Shown here: in pieces, positions 8,567 to 16,563 of the stretch
How the letters are laid out: each line of letters opens with the position of its first letter
Position numbering within the stretch: the first letter of the stretch is position 1
Assembly (NCBI GenBank): GCA_024280435.1
Contig: JAJRQD010000059.1
Coordinates: 1-37,030, forward strand
Direction of reading: 5' to 3'
Source: an archaeon
GTDB taxonomy: Archaea > Asgardarchaeota > Heimdallarchaeia > Heimdallarchaeales > Kariarchaeaceae
DNA: 37,030 nucleotides
The notes under the pieces: model-generated
What the model was told of the DNA's origin: nothing
What the model saw: only the letters and a program-made list of their open reading frames with translations
Databases searched by the model: none
Made by a program: the position numbers and the translations under genes

Positions 8567-10087
8567 ATGATAAAAGATGATAAATTAATCGAAGTCTACA
8601 ATCGGGCCAGAGAATCAGTCAATTCAATAGTTGGTACTACACCTGAGGATTACAAATTACTGATGTTTGTAGATCCATCACTGTATGATTCAGTGATATT
8701 ACAGACACAGAGGGCAGGAACTCCAAAAGCAGTCATATCCTCCAATGAATTACAGGTATTGCAGGGTCTCAAAGAGAAAAAACATGTGGCTTCAGGTATA
8801 GATCTGATATATGGTTCTAGAAAACCAAAAATATTCATGCCAACTAACAGAATGGATAATGATCCTGATGGAAAGATCATGGAGGCTAAATTAGTGCATG
8901 CATTTGCAAAAGTACTGATCTCAGAGCATACTAAATCTAAATTCCCTGATACTCTGCAACAACTATTCAAGTATGATGCAATCATCTCAGATCTGTTCAC
9001 AAATAATGTGTTCGAATTTGTGAATGAGAGAAGTGCTCCATGGATATGGCAGTATTTTCAGGATTTCACCGCCTCTATCAGATTACTAAGTCTGTATAAT
9101 GAGGATGATTTCTATGTTCCACCAAATACTATTCGTAGTGCATCAATATTCTACAATTATCTGTTAGAGATAAAAGATATTACCAAAAAACGATCTAAAG
9201 CGGTAAATAAAGCACCACTCTTTGATCTCATTGTTAATGGATTCGCAGATATAGTTCTGAATGAACATCTGAGATCATTTGATGACAAGGTAAGAGAGAG
9301 AATTGAGGCTAGATTGAAGGCAAATCTTGGACAACCATTGGGTACAATTGGAAATAGATTTCTCAGAGAACATGGAGAGAATGTAGGAGATATTTTTGAG
9401 AATGCTAGAGAACTGAGAAATGATTATGAACTTATAAAAATATGGAACAGAGGTGATACTAAAAAAGAATTGGAGATTGTCAGAGAAAATCTGAATAAAC
9501 AATCTATTATCTGGCACAGATCCCGATCCAGTTACTGGTCTGACCTATGGCCACTGAGAGCAAATAAATTTGATAAAATTGCAAACACATATGTTGGTAA
9601 AATACAGAGACGAAAATATCAGCAATTCTCTGAATTACTTGAGGATAGTGCACTGGTAACTACCCATGGTAGAGTGGTGTTAAAAGATAGAGAAGTTGCT
9701 GTACTTGGAATACAGGAGGATACAATTGGTCAGGAACAATTACTGATATTGAGAAATCACTTACAGGCAAGAAAAGATACTTTTGTAACTCCTTTACCTG
9801 GATTGCCAGATGTGATTGTATTCAAAAAATTCGCAGGAATGCATGTGGCATCTTATCTAGGTGTGGCAGATAAAACAACAGATAGAAGATATCCCTCATC
9901 ACCATATGATCTGCCATTGATTGTCAGAGCTGTGCAGGTAACAAAAAGAAAGGGTGCCTACAAGAGTGATGAGAGAGATGAAGATGGAAAAATTGATACT
10001 GCCAATTATGAACATCTTCAGAAGCTAACAGAACCTCAGCATCGAGCGATTCGTTATCTTATCAGACAGGGAGAGATTAGTCAATGA
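8567..10087 (+). CDS. Unknown 506-residue protein of the MoxR-VWA operon
   Basis: I do not recognise this protein. The ORF track starts at 8492 inside the VWA gene. The ATG at 8567, four bases after the VWA stop and preceded by GGGTGAT (a Shine-Dalgarno form also used before rpl13 and rps9), is the better start and gives 506 residues. The sequence is mixed alpha-helical and soluble, with no signal peptide, membrane segment or cysteine cluster. A charged stretch (KRKGAYKSDERDEDG) lies near the C terminus. Its fixed place between the VWA protein and a HEAT-like protein, with an ATGA overlap downstream, suggests it is a subunit or client-specificity factor of the same complex. Confidence 0.7.
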   Translation: MIKDDKLIEVYNRARESVNSIVGTTPEDYKLLMFVDPSLYDSVILQTQRAGTPKAVISSNELQVLQGLKEKKHVASGIDLIYGSRKPKIFMPTNRMDNDPDGKIMEAKLVHAFAKVLISEHTKSKFPDTLQQLFKYDAIISDLFTNNVFEFVNERSAPWIWQYFQDFTASIRLLSLYNEDDFYVPPNTIRSASIFYNYLLEIKDITKKRSKAVNKAPLFDLIVNGFADIVLNEHLRSFDDKVRERIEARLKANLGQPLGTIGNRFLREHGENVGDIFENARELRNDYELIKIWNRGDTKKELEIVRENLNKQSIIWHRSRSSYWSDLWPLRANKFDKIANTYVGKIQRRKYQQFSELLEDSALVTTHGRVVLKDREVAVLGIQEDTIGQEQLLILRNHLQARKDTFVTPLPGLPDVIVFKKFAGMHVASYLGVADKTTDRRYPSSPYDLPLIVRAVQVTKRKGAYKSDERDEDGKIDTANYEHLQKLTEPQHRAIRYLIRQGEISQ

Positions 10088-10896
10088 ATGCAATAATGAA
10101 AAAGCTATGGACATGGCAGGCTAGAAAGAAAAAGATGCATAAAGATCTGGTATTAAGATATCCTGCTATTCATCTACTTGGTGAATATGGTGATATCAAT
10201 GATTTTGATTATCTACTTGGATTACTTGCAGATGAATCATCAACTATCCGGAATATCACCCTAACCGCACTTAAAAAACTCATAGTTAACAATACTAATA
10301 ATCATCAAAACTATAGTCATATGGTTAATGGTATTGTAGAGAGATTCAGAAGCTCAAATTCATTATTAAAGCGAATTAATGCTATTGAGGTGATGAAAGT
10401 ACTTCCTATTGCAAAACGAGAGGAATTACTGGCAACATTACTGATTGAGAGTGCTAATGATCTGAAGTATCAGATAATTCATTCACTTGGTGATACTGAG
10501 AATATACAGATACTCAATGATGTTTTGATTTCAAGTGATACAAATGATCTGATCCTCAAGAGGAAAGCACTGGAAACATGGTACAATGGTCTGAATAAGC
10601 AGGAATTTGAAAAGGTAAGGACATATTCCACTGAGAACTTGCACTATCTGATAAGAGCAACTTATGAATTGCAGTTAGATGGTGAGTTTCTTAACAAAGT
10701 ACTATCCTATGCACAGAAGAATGATCTACCCTCTCCAAAAGCATATCCTGATTTTATCATCAGATATCTTAATGAACTGCTTGGAAAATGGGAATATGAT
10801 CCTGAAGCATACAGGTCTCTGCATGCAATAGTTGTTCCATCTTACTTCACATTTGATCAGGAGGATGACATTGAAAATCCATTTGTGATATTATAG
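10084..10896 (+). CDS. HEAT-like repeat protein, last gene of the MoxR-VWA operon
   Basis: 270 residues. The gene starts in an ATGA overlap with the preceding stop, so the two are translationally coupled. The sequence is built of short helical pairs such as IHLLGEYGDINDFDYLLGLL followed by a run of hydrophobic helices, the spacing expected of HEAT or armadillo repeats, which make a curved scaffold for protein binding. It lacks the His-Glu pairs of the deoxyhypusine hydroxylase found later in this window, so it is not a second copy of that enzyme. A scaffold or adaptor role in the AAA+/VWA complex is inferred from operon position only. Confidence 0.6.
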   Translation: MNAIMKKLWTWQARKKKMHKDLVLRYPAIHLLGEYGDINDFDYLLGLLADESSTIRNITLTALKKLIVNNTNNHQNYSHMVNGIVERFRSSNSLLKRINAIEVMKVLPIAKREELLATLLIESANDLKYQIIHSLGDTENIQILNDVLISSDTNDLILKRKALETWYNGLNKQEFEKVRTYSTENLHYLIRATYELQLDGEFLNKVLSYAQKNDLPSPKAYPDFIIRYLNELLGKWEYDPEAYRSLHAIVVPSYFTFDQEDDIENPFVIL

Positions 10897-10962
10897 AGTA
10901 AAATAATATAAATGAAAATAGTTTTGAATATGAAAGTAGGAATTATTCATAAAAAGTAATAA

Positions 10963-12231
10963 TTATTTAAGTAGTGTATAACCGTCATATAATGGGAATC
11001 TCTCACATATTTGTGCAACCTGTGATTTGACTGAAGATAGTTTGTCTTTATTTTCAATATTGCCCAATGTGGTAACCATTAATTCTCCAATCTCAATCAT
11101 CTCATTCTTACCAAGACCCCGTGTGGTGAGTGCAGCAGTTCCGATTCTAATTCCTGATGGATCAAATGGAGACCTTTTATCAAATGGTATCATATTTTTG
11201 TTAGTGAATATCCCAACCTCATCTAGGGTATGTTCTGCAACCTTACCACCAACATTGTATTTGCTAAGATCCAACAGAATAAGATGATTATCAGTACCTC
11301 CTGATACAAGTTCGGCACCATTCTCAAGTAGACCATCAGTCAGATGCTTGGCATTTACCTTGATTTGCTTGGCATAATCCTTGAATTCTGGATTCAAAGC
11401 CTCTTTGAATGCAACTGCTTTTGCAGCTATCACATGTTCCAATGGACCACCCTGCATTCCTGGAAATACTGCACGGTTGAGTGCAACTCCATGCTCTTCT
11501 TTTGCAAGAATTAATGCACCTCTTGGACCACGAAGAGTCTTATGAGTGGTGGTTGTAACAACATCACAGTATGGAATTGGATCTGGATGCTGCTTGGCTG
11601 CGATCAGACCTGCAATATGTGCAATATCTGCCATGAAATATGCCCCCACCTCATCTGCAATCTCTTTGAATGCCTTGAAATCCAACTCCCTAGGATATGC
11701 AGAGAAGCCCGCAAGTAATAATTTGGGCTTGGTCTCAAGTGCTTTCTTCCTAACCTCATCCATATCAATCAAATGTGTCTCTGAATCAACTCCATATGAT
11801 GAGAATTTGTAAAATTTACCTGAAAAATTAACACCATGTCCATGGGTTAGATGTCCTCCATGATCCAATGACATCGCAAGAATGGGATCTCCCAATTCTA
11901 ACAATGCAAAATATGTCTCCATATTTGCCTGTGAACCTGCATGAGGTTGTACATTGGCATAGTCTGCACCAAATAACTCTTTTGCCCTATCTATTGCCAA
12001 TGTCTCAGAGATATCCACAAATTCATTACCACCGTAGTATCTTTTGTTTGGATAACCCTCACTGTATTTATTGGTCAACACAGATCCCATAGCCTGTAAT
12101 ACTGCCTTGGAAACATAATTCTCAGATGCAATCATCTCAAGACCATTTCTACCTCTGTTCAATTCGTTAATCAACACTTGATGAATATCTGGATCTGTCT
12201 CAGAAATATCCTTAAGAAACTCTTTTCTCAT
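10963..12231 (-). CDS. glyA: Serine hydroxymethyltransferase
   Basis: 422 residues, the usual length. The PLP-binding lysine is K231 in [14 protein letters not shown]. Other family motifs are [15 protein letters not shown] (54-68), the HAGSQAN phosphate/cofactor segment (97-103) and the DIAHIAGL segment (202-209) with the Asp that contacts the PLP ring nitrogen. The enzyme converts serine and a pterin C1 carrier to glycine and the methylene-carrier, feeding one-carbon metabolism. The motifs are of the bacterial type. The start ATG has no clear Shine-Dalgarno. Monocistronic, convergent with the MoxR-VWA operon. Confidence 0.97.
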   Translation of the reverse strand: MRKEFLKDISETDPDIHQVLINELNRGRNGLEMIASENYVSKAVLQAMGSVLTNKYSEGYPNKRYYGGNEFVDISETLAIDRAKELFGADYANVQPHAGSQANMETYFALLELGDPILAMSLDHGGHLTHGHGVNFSGKFYKFSSYGVDSETHLIDMDEVRKKALETKPKLLLAGFSAYPRELDFKAFKEIADEVGAYFMADIAHIAGLIAAKQHPDPIPYCDVVTTTTHKTLRGPRGALILAKEEHGVALNRAVFPGMQGGPLEHVIAAKAVAFKEALNPEFKDYAKQIKVNAKHLTDGLLENGAELVSGGTDNHLILLDLSKYNVGGKVAEHTLDEVGIFTNKNMIPFDKRSPFDPSGIRIGTAALTTRGLGKNEMIEIGELMVTTLGNIENKDKLSSVKSQVAQICERFPLYDGYTLLK

Positions 12232-12305
12232 ATATTTGAAAAATAAATTGATTTATTTAAAATCAAATCATGGGCCAATATAATTTAATCAATTATCACT
12301 TGAAT

Positions 12306-12423
12306 AATTACTCATTATCATCACATCATCTCATTTGTACATACAAATTTTAAGTTGTGAAATAAATCAATTTCACACGCTCTGATGAGATGATGTCACC
12401 ACTACTCCATTGAATGAGTAATT
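12306..12423. repeat. Structured intergenic repeat, family 1 copy A (possible ncRNA or MITE-like element)
   Basis: A 118-base element with nested complementarity. Perfect 11-bp terminal inverted repeats (AATTACTCATT at 12306-12316, AATGAGTAATT at 12413-12423) enclose a perfect 12-bp stem (ACATCATCTCAT at 12323-12334 with ATGAGATGATGT at 12385-12396). This in turn encloses two hairpins: ATTTGTACATACAAAT (12333-12348) and TGTGAAAT...ATTTCACA (12356-12363 with 12370-12377, 6-base loop). A related copy lies at 36391-36471. The element is between glyA and the 3' end of tRNA-Leu. Either a structured RNA or a small non-autonomous mobile element would fit. Confidence 0.65.
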
Positions 12424-12472
12424 TTGGAAAAAATACCTATTTTTATATTTAAAATGAAATATCTATAAAAAG

Positions 12473-12557
12473 TGAGGAGGGTGGGATTTGAACCCACGAA
12501 CTTCTAAAAGACTAGGATCTGAACCTAGCACCGTTGGCCAGGCTGGGCGACCCCCTC
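12473..12557 (-). tRNA. tRNA-Leu (anticodon CAG)
   Basis: Minus-strand class II tRNA of 85 bases. The acceptor stem GAGGGGG pairs with CCTCCTC (one G-U), with discriminator A. The anticodon stem CTAGG/CCTAG holds the loop TTCAGAT, giving anticodon CAG, which reads CUG leucine codons. The long variable arm (TCTTTTAGAAGTTC) and the T arm GTGGG-TTCAAAT-CCCAC are clear. No CCA is encoded at the 3' end and there is no intron. Confidence 0.95.
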
Positions 12558-12964
12558 AATGGTATATATCAAATTTTTTGATATGTATATTTTAGAGATT
12601 TTAAAATATCTCTGATCTCTAATTATATTTAGTAATTAATAACCTAATTGATTGTTACGTGTTTTATTTATAGAATTGTTGTTATTTCCAATAATTATTT
12701 TTTGTCATTGGATTATATTATAGAATATTCGTTATTTATTGATATCTTATCTACATATTTCTTGCTTTGAGTTGATGAAAGTATTAGCATTCAGGCGGAT
12801 CTTTTTTCGTTGAAAAATTAAATTAACAGAATTTTAAACTATGAGTAAATTGGATTGGTTTTTAGATACATATTATTGAGATTTTTCTGTATAAAACAAA
12901 TATATTATTTGAGATCTAGTAATGTTTCCTCACTTTTTTTTATACATCTACTTTAAATCATTTA
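12558..12964. other. Intergenic region between tRNA-Leu and DOHH
   Basis: About 400 very AT-rich bases. They contain the tRNA-Leu promoter region at the left and the DOHH promoter at the right. A palindromic stretch, ATATCAAATTTTTTGATAT, lies just upstream of the tRNA gene (about 12565-12585). I see no gene. Confidence 0.5.
12933..12944 (+). promoter_or_regulatory. TATA box of the DOHH gene
   Basis: CTTTTTTTTATAC lies about 25 bases before the ATG at 12965, as at 3485 before the SerK-like gene, implying a leaderless transcript. Confidence 0.55.
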
Positions 12965-13720
12965 ATGAATGATCTCAGCGATGTTTTACTGGATATTGAC
13001 AAATCTGCTGAAACTAGAATACAGGCAGTATTTCAATTGTTATCAATGGGAAAAGGAATTAATGCAATAATAGATGCATTATTCAATGATCCAAATCCAA
13101 TTGTTAGACATGAATGCGCTTACTGCCTTGGAGAGATGAATAATGAAGCCGGAAATATTGCTTTAATTAAATCAATTGAAACTGATACTAATAGATTTGT
13201 GGTTCACGAAGCAGCTCTGGCAGTTGCAAATACAAGATATATTAATTCCCAACATGTTATTGAAGAGTTACTCAATAATGATGATACAGATATTGTTGAT
13301 ACTGCTGAAATTGCATTACAAAGATTAAAGGGTAAAACTGAATTCAAAGATCCATTTATTGCCATATCTGATGATGTCAAAGAAACACGTATACAGGCAA
13401 CATTCTCACTACTTGATATGAATTCTGAAGAGGCTGTTGATACATTGATCTCAAGATTATTTGTGGAAAAATCTCCAATTGTGAAGCATGAGATTGTGTT
13501 TGCACTGGGTGAGACCGCATCAAATAAGGCGACAGATGCACTTACTCATACTTTGCAAACAGATACAAATGCATTTGTGGTCCATGAATGCCTGTTATCT
13601 CTGGCTACACTTGGAGATTCAATATCAGAGAATACAATAAAGAAATATATTGATCATAAAGATAATGATATCGCTATATCTGCCTCAATTGCATTGGATC
13701 GCATTCAAAGTGTGTATTAA
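12965..13720 (+). CDS. DOHH: Deoxyhypusine hydroxylase (HEAT-repeat di-iron enzyme)
   Basis: 251 residues made of two homologous HEAT-repeat halves. Four His-Glu pairs stand where DOHH binds its two irons: H49-E50 (VRHECAYCLGEM), H81-E82 (VVHEAALAV), H175-E176 (VKHEIVFALGE) and H207-E208 (VVHECLLSL). Spacing within each half is 32 residues, against 33 in human DOHH (H56/H89 and H207/H240). The context also matches: human KHELAYCLGQM resembles RHECAYCLGEM, and each half starts with an R-x(3)-F-x-L helix. DOHH hydroxylates the deoxyhypusine of initiation factor 5A to hypusine. The protein is shorter than human DOHH (302) because the linker between halves is short. Monocistronic and apparently leaderless. 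Other HEAT-repeat proteins lack this four-HE arrangement. Confidence 0.87.
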   Translation: MNDLSDVLLDIDKSAETRIQAVFQLLSMGKGINAIIDALFNDPNPIVRHECAYCLGEMNNEAGNIALIKSIETDTNRFVVHEAALAVANTRYINSQHVIEELLNNDDTDIVDTAEIALQRLKGKTEFKDPFIAISDDVKETRIQATFSLLDMNSEEAVDTLISRLFVEKSPIVKHEIVFALGETASNKATDALTHTLQTDTNAFVVHECLLSLATLGDSISENTIKKYIDHKDNDIAISASIALDRIQSVY

Positions 13721-13727
13721 ATTCAAA

Positions 13728-14000
13728 TTAATTGATAAAAAACTGTATCAAATCTACATTCTCAATTGATTTTGGTTTGTTACTGTGCTTGGCAGCTAGA
13801 ATGTGATAACATACTTTCTTAGCTTCTTTTAAACATCTGAATACAAAATGATCACACGAGCAAAAATCAGGTAGCATGACTAAATATTTGCTTGTTTTCC
13901 CCTCTACAACATATCTATTTTCAGCATCTACTATTTTATGAACATTACCCATTGAAATCAATTCCAATGCTTTTTCCATATCTGTTTGTTTTTTAATCAA
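13728..14000 (-). CDS. Small SWIM zinc-finger protein, SWS1/ZSWIM7-like
   Basis: 90 residues with a single SWIM finger (CxC-x(n)-CxH) in DFCSCDHFVFRCLKEAKKVCYH. The flanking residues resemble eukaryotic SWS1/ZSWIM7 (YCSCPAFAF...CKHLLA), a partner of Rad51 paralogs in homologous recombination. Archaeal relatives of SWS1 are known. The track start is TTG at 13998-14000, directly after the TGA of the upstream HAD gene. An ATG eight codons in (13979) would give 83 residues, and neither start has a clear ribosome site. No recombinase gene is adjacent, so the recombination role is inferred from the domain alone. Confidence 0.7.
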   Translation of the reverse strand: MIKKQTDMEKALELISMGNVHKIVDAENRYVVEGKTSKYLVMLPDFCSCDHFVFRCLKEAKKVCYHILAAKHSNKPKSIENVDLIQFFIN

Positions 14001-14756
14001 TCACATCAGCTCTATAATATCTAGATGTACTGGAAGTAGTGCTATATCTGAAAGTGAGAGATCTGCCATTTTACGGATCTCCATTGGGACTCTTCTCTCT
14101 CTATTAATATGTATTGTCTTCATACCAAGAGATCTTGGCTTCAATACCTCATGCATTGAATTGCCAATCATTACACTATCTTCTGGATTAGAATTTGCTG
14201 TTTTAAGCATATTCTGGTAATATTTCAGTGTATGTTTTGTTGCTGCCACATTATCAAAACCAATGACATCTGTGAAAAAATCCTCTATATCATTTGCTTC
14301 AAGTACACCGTAAATATGTGAAGAATGACTGGAACTTGCCACATACATCGGATATTCCTGATTTCTCAATATATCAAGTGTCTTTCTCACCTCGGGATAA
14401 AGTACCTCATCAGTCTTGGATGATACATTGTATTCAAATGGCCGTTCTCTTAATATACCACATGATGTATCCACTTTTAGATTTTCATACAGGAATTGTG
14501 GAAATAATTTATCACATTTCTCAAGAAATTCTAAGAATTCAGGACCTACTTTTTTCTTGGTAGGATTTCTTAGATATGCAAAAGCAACATCTTCCCATCT
14601 TTTCATAGCCTCATCATATCTTTTCTCAGCTTCCATACCAATTATATTGAAATGTTCCTCAAGATGATCTATAGTGATCCTCTTGTATTCTTTGAAAACT
14701 TTGGAAGTATCAACTAACACGCCATGTAAATCCAAGAAAAGTGTTGGTTGAATCAT
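14001..14756 (-). CDS. HAD-superfamily hydrolase-like protein with altered catalytic motifs
   Basis: 251 residues. Motif I is FLDLHGVLVDTS: the nucleophile Asp is D9, but the second Asp (D+2, the acid/base in phosphatases) is replaced by His11. A helical cap follows. Motif II is probably VASSSHSS, motif III K in ATKHTLKYY, and motif IV is MIGNSMHEV, where canonical members have GD...D to hold magnesium. The core fold is therefore HAD but the metal and acid/base positions are changed, so it may be a non-phosphatase or inactive member. It sits downstream of yggS (104 bases) and abuts the SWIM gene. Substrate unknown. Confidence 0.7.
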   Translation of the reverse strand: MIQPTLFLDLHGVLVDTSKVFKEYKRITIDHLEEHFNIIGMEAEKRYDEAMKRWEDVAFAYLRNPTKKKVGPEFLEFLEKCDKLFPQFLYENLKVDTSCGILRERPFEYNVSSKTDEVLYPEVRKTLDILRNQEYPMYVASSSHSSHIYGVLEANDIEDFFTDVIGFDNVAATKHTLKYYQNMLKTANSNPEDSVMIGNSMHEVLKPRSLGMKTIHINRERRVPMEIRKMADLSLSDIALLPVHLDIIELM

Positions 14757-14860
14757 AATATCACATCTTTTTATTGAGACTATATATTATAGTATGCTCG
14801 CAACCATATTTATACTTGTGTTTAATAAAATGAAAGCTAACTATATTTGCAAATTAAATT

Positions 14861-15523
14861 TCAATTTTGTTTAATTGCTCTTGGACCGAATATTGAGGTA
14901 CCAATTCTTAGAATTGTAGAACCGCCTAATAATGCCTCTCTCCAATCACTACTCATTCCATAGGAGAATTGATCAAGATTATTTGATTTGCCAATCTCAG
15001 TTAATCTTCTGTATGCGACAATAGTTTCATCTGCATTCCAATTTGGATTGGCAATAGCCATTAGACCTGTTAGCTTTATATCTTTATTCCGAGAATACTC
15101 TATCATATCATTAATTATATCTGAATTGAACTCAATACCTGATTTGCTATCTTCTCCACTGATATTAACCTGTATCATAACTTCATTTGAAAAATTCAAC
15201 CTGACAAGACGGTCTACAAGTTTTTTACTATCTATTGTGTGTATGGTGGCATTTAGTACATGTTTAACATTTCCACGCTGTAGATGTCCAATAAAATGCC
15301 AATTGGCATCTGGTAAAACCTTAATTTTATTAAATAATTCTATTGAATAATTCTCACCAAAATCTCTAATTCCACAATTCCATGCTGTTTCAATTTCTTC
15401 TACTGTTCTTGTTTTGGATACTGCAATAAGTCTTGGTGCTTTGATATTATTATCTTTACAAAACACATCTATTTTATCTAGTAATGATTGATACCTGATA
15501 CAAAAATCATGTTGATTATTCAT
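14861..15523 (-). CDS. yggS: PLP-homeostasis protein, YggS/PROSC family
   Basis: 220 residues, the usual size. The PLP-binding lysine is K37 in IAVSKTRTVEEI. Further family motifs are GIRDFGENY, WHFIGHLQRGN, MIQVNISGEDSKSG, LMAI and GMSSDWREAL, ending GTSIFGPR where PLP phosphate is held. The protein binds pyridoxal 5'-phosphate without being an enzyme and buffers PLP supply and amino-acid homeostasis. It lies 62 bases downstream of meaB on the same strand. Confidence 0.93.
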   Translation of the reverse strand: MNNQHDFCIRYQSLLDKIDVFCKDNNIKAPRLIAVSKTRTVEEIETAWNCGIRDFGENYSIELFNKIKVLPDANWHFIGHLQRGNVKHVLNATIHTIDSKKLVDRLVRLNFSNEVMIQVNISGEDSKSGIEFNSDIINDMIEYSRNKDIKLTGLMAIANPNWNADETIVAYRRLTEIGKSNNLDQFSYGMSSDWREALLGGSTILRIGTSIFGPRAIKQN

Positions 15524-15585
15524 AGTACAATAATTTTAATTCATTCAGAACATAAAAGTATTGATTTTATGTTTTGGAATAATTT

Positions 15586-16563
15586 TTATGATTGTAGTTG
15601 TTTAGTAATCAAATTCAATGCATCTGTGAATGTAATTTCACCTGATCTGATCAGTTTGCTACAATTATTCAGTATACTCGAAGAAATAATTATTTTTTTT
15701 ATACTGTTAGTATATCGGTTTATTATTTCGTTTTGCAATCTATTATCGTGCAGTATATTTTTCTTTTTCTTAATATATTCCCAGTGATCATTGAGTGTAT
15801 TCACAAACTCCTCTATACCTGTATTGTTGATTGCACTGGTAAGACAAACTGGCACTTGCCATTTACTATCATTTGAGATAAGCATATTCTTTATCAGTAT
15901 ACTCAATTCCTTAGCACCAACTTTGTCTGACTTATTCACTGCGAAAATATCTGCAATCTCCATTATACCTGCCTTCAATATCTGAATATCATCTCCAAGG
16001 CCTGGTACTGCAAGTACTACAGTTGTATCACATGTTTGCACTATATCAATCTCTGCCTGTCCAGCTCCAACAGTCTCAATTATTATGATGTCAAAACCAA
16101 ATACATCAAGCACTGTCATTGTATCATATGTGGAGCTGGATAATCCTCCAACTTTACCTCTTGATGCCATGGATCTGATGAATACACGGGGATCATCTGT
16201 GAATTCCAACATTCTCACTCTATCTCCTAAAAGTGCACCCCTGGAATAAGGGGAAGTTGGATCAACTGCAATGACTGCGATAGTATTTCCTCTTTTCCTG
16301 AATTCTCTGATAACTGCACTGACAAGAGTACTTTTTCCAGCTCCTGGTGGTCCTGTGAACCCTATTATATGTGAATTACCTGCTTTTCCATACAATTTGT
16401 TCATTATCTCAGTACCCATATTGGATCTGTTATCCACGTGAGTGATAATTCTTGCAAGAGCTCTTTTATCACCTTTTAGAAAATTATCGAGTAATTCAGA
16501 GCTATTCAACTGTATCGACCTATAGATTCCTTCGGTATTCTCCACCAACCTTGTACAGTGCAT
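15586..16563 (-). CDS. meaB: MeaB/ArgK-type G-protein chaperone of B12-dependent mutases
   Basis: 325 residues. P-loop GPPGAGKS at about 71-78, then IAVDPTSPYSRGALLGDR and ETVGAGQAE, which are diagnostic of the MeaB/ArgK/MMAA family, and the base-recognition NKSD. The protein uses GTP to gate loading and protect adenosylcobalamin on methylmalonyl-CoA or isobutyryl-CoA mutases. Its ATG lies inside the 3' end of icmF (44-base overlap in another frame), so the two are translationally coupled. This is unexpected, because IcmF already carries its own MeaB-like G domain. It may instead serve another mutase encoded elsewhere. Confidence 0.93.
   Translation of the reverse strand: MHCTRLVENTEGIYRSIQLNSSELLDNFLKGDKRALARIITHVDNRSNMGTEIMNKLYGKAGNSHIIGFTGPPGAGKSTLVSAVIREFRKRGNTIAVIAVDPTSPYSRGALLGDRVRMLEFTDDPRVFIRSMASRGKVGGLSSSTYDTMTVLDVFGFDIIIIETVGAGQAEIDIVQTCDTTVVLAVPGLGDDIQILKAGIMEIADIFAVNKSDKVGAKELSILIKNMLISNDSKWQVPVCLTSAINNTGIEEFVNTLNDHWEYIKKKKNILHDNRLQNEIINRYTNSIKKIIISSSILNNCSKLIRSGEITFTDALNLITKQLQS

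Noticed and set aside
10084-10896. Second deoxyhypusine hydroxylase
   Set aside because: The protein is HEAT-like but has none of the paired His-Glu iron ligands.
12306-12423. CRISPR or C/D-box sRNA interpretation of the structured repeat
   Set aside because: There is no spaced direct-repeat array, and the apparent TGATGA/CTGA boxes are part of long perfect stems, unlike C/D-box guide RNAs.
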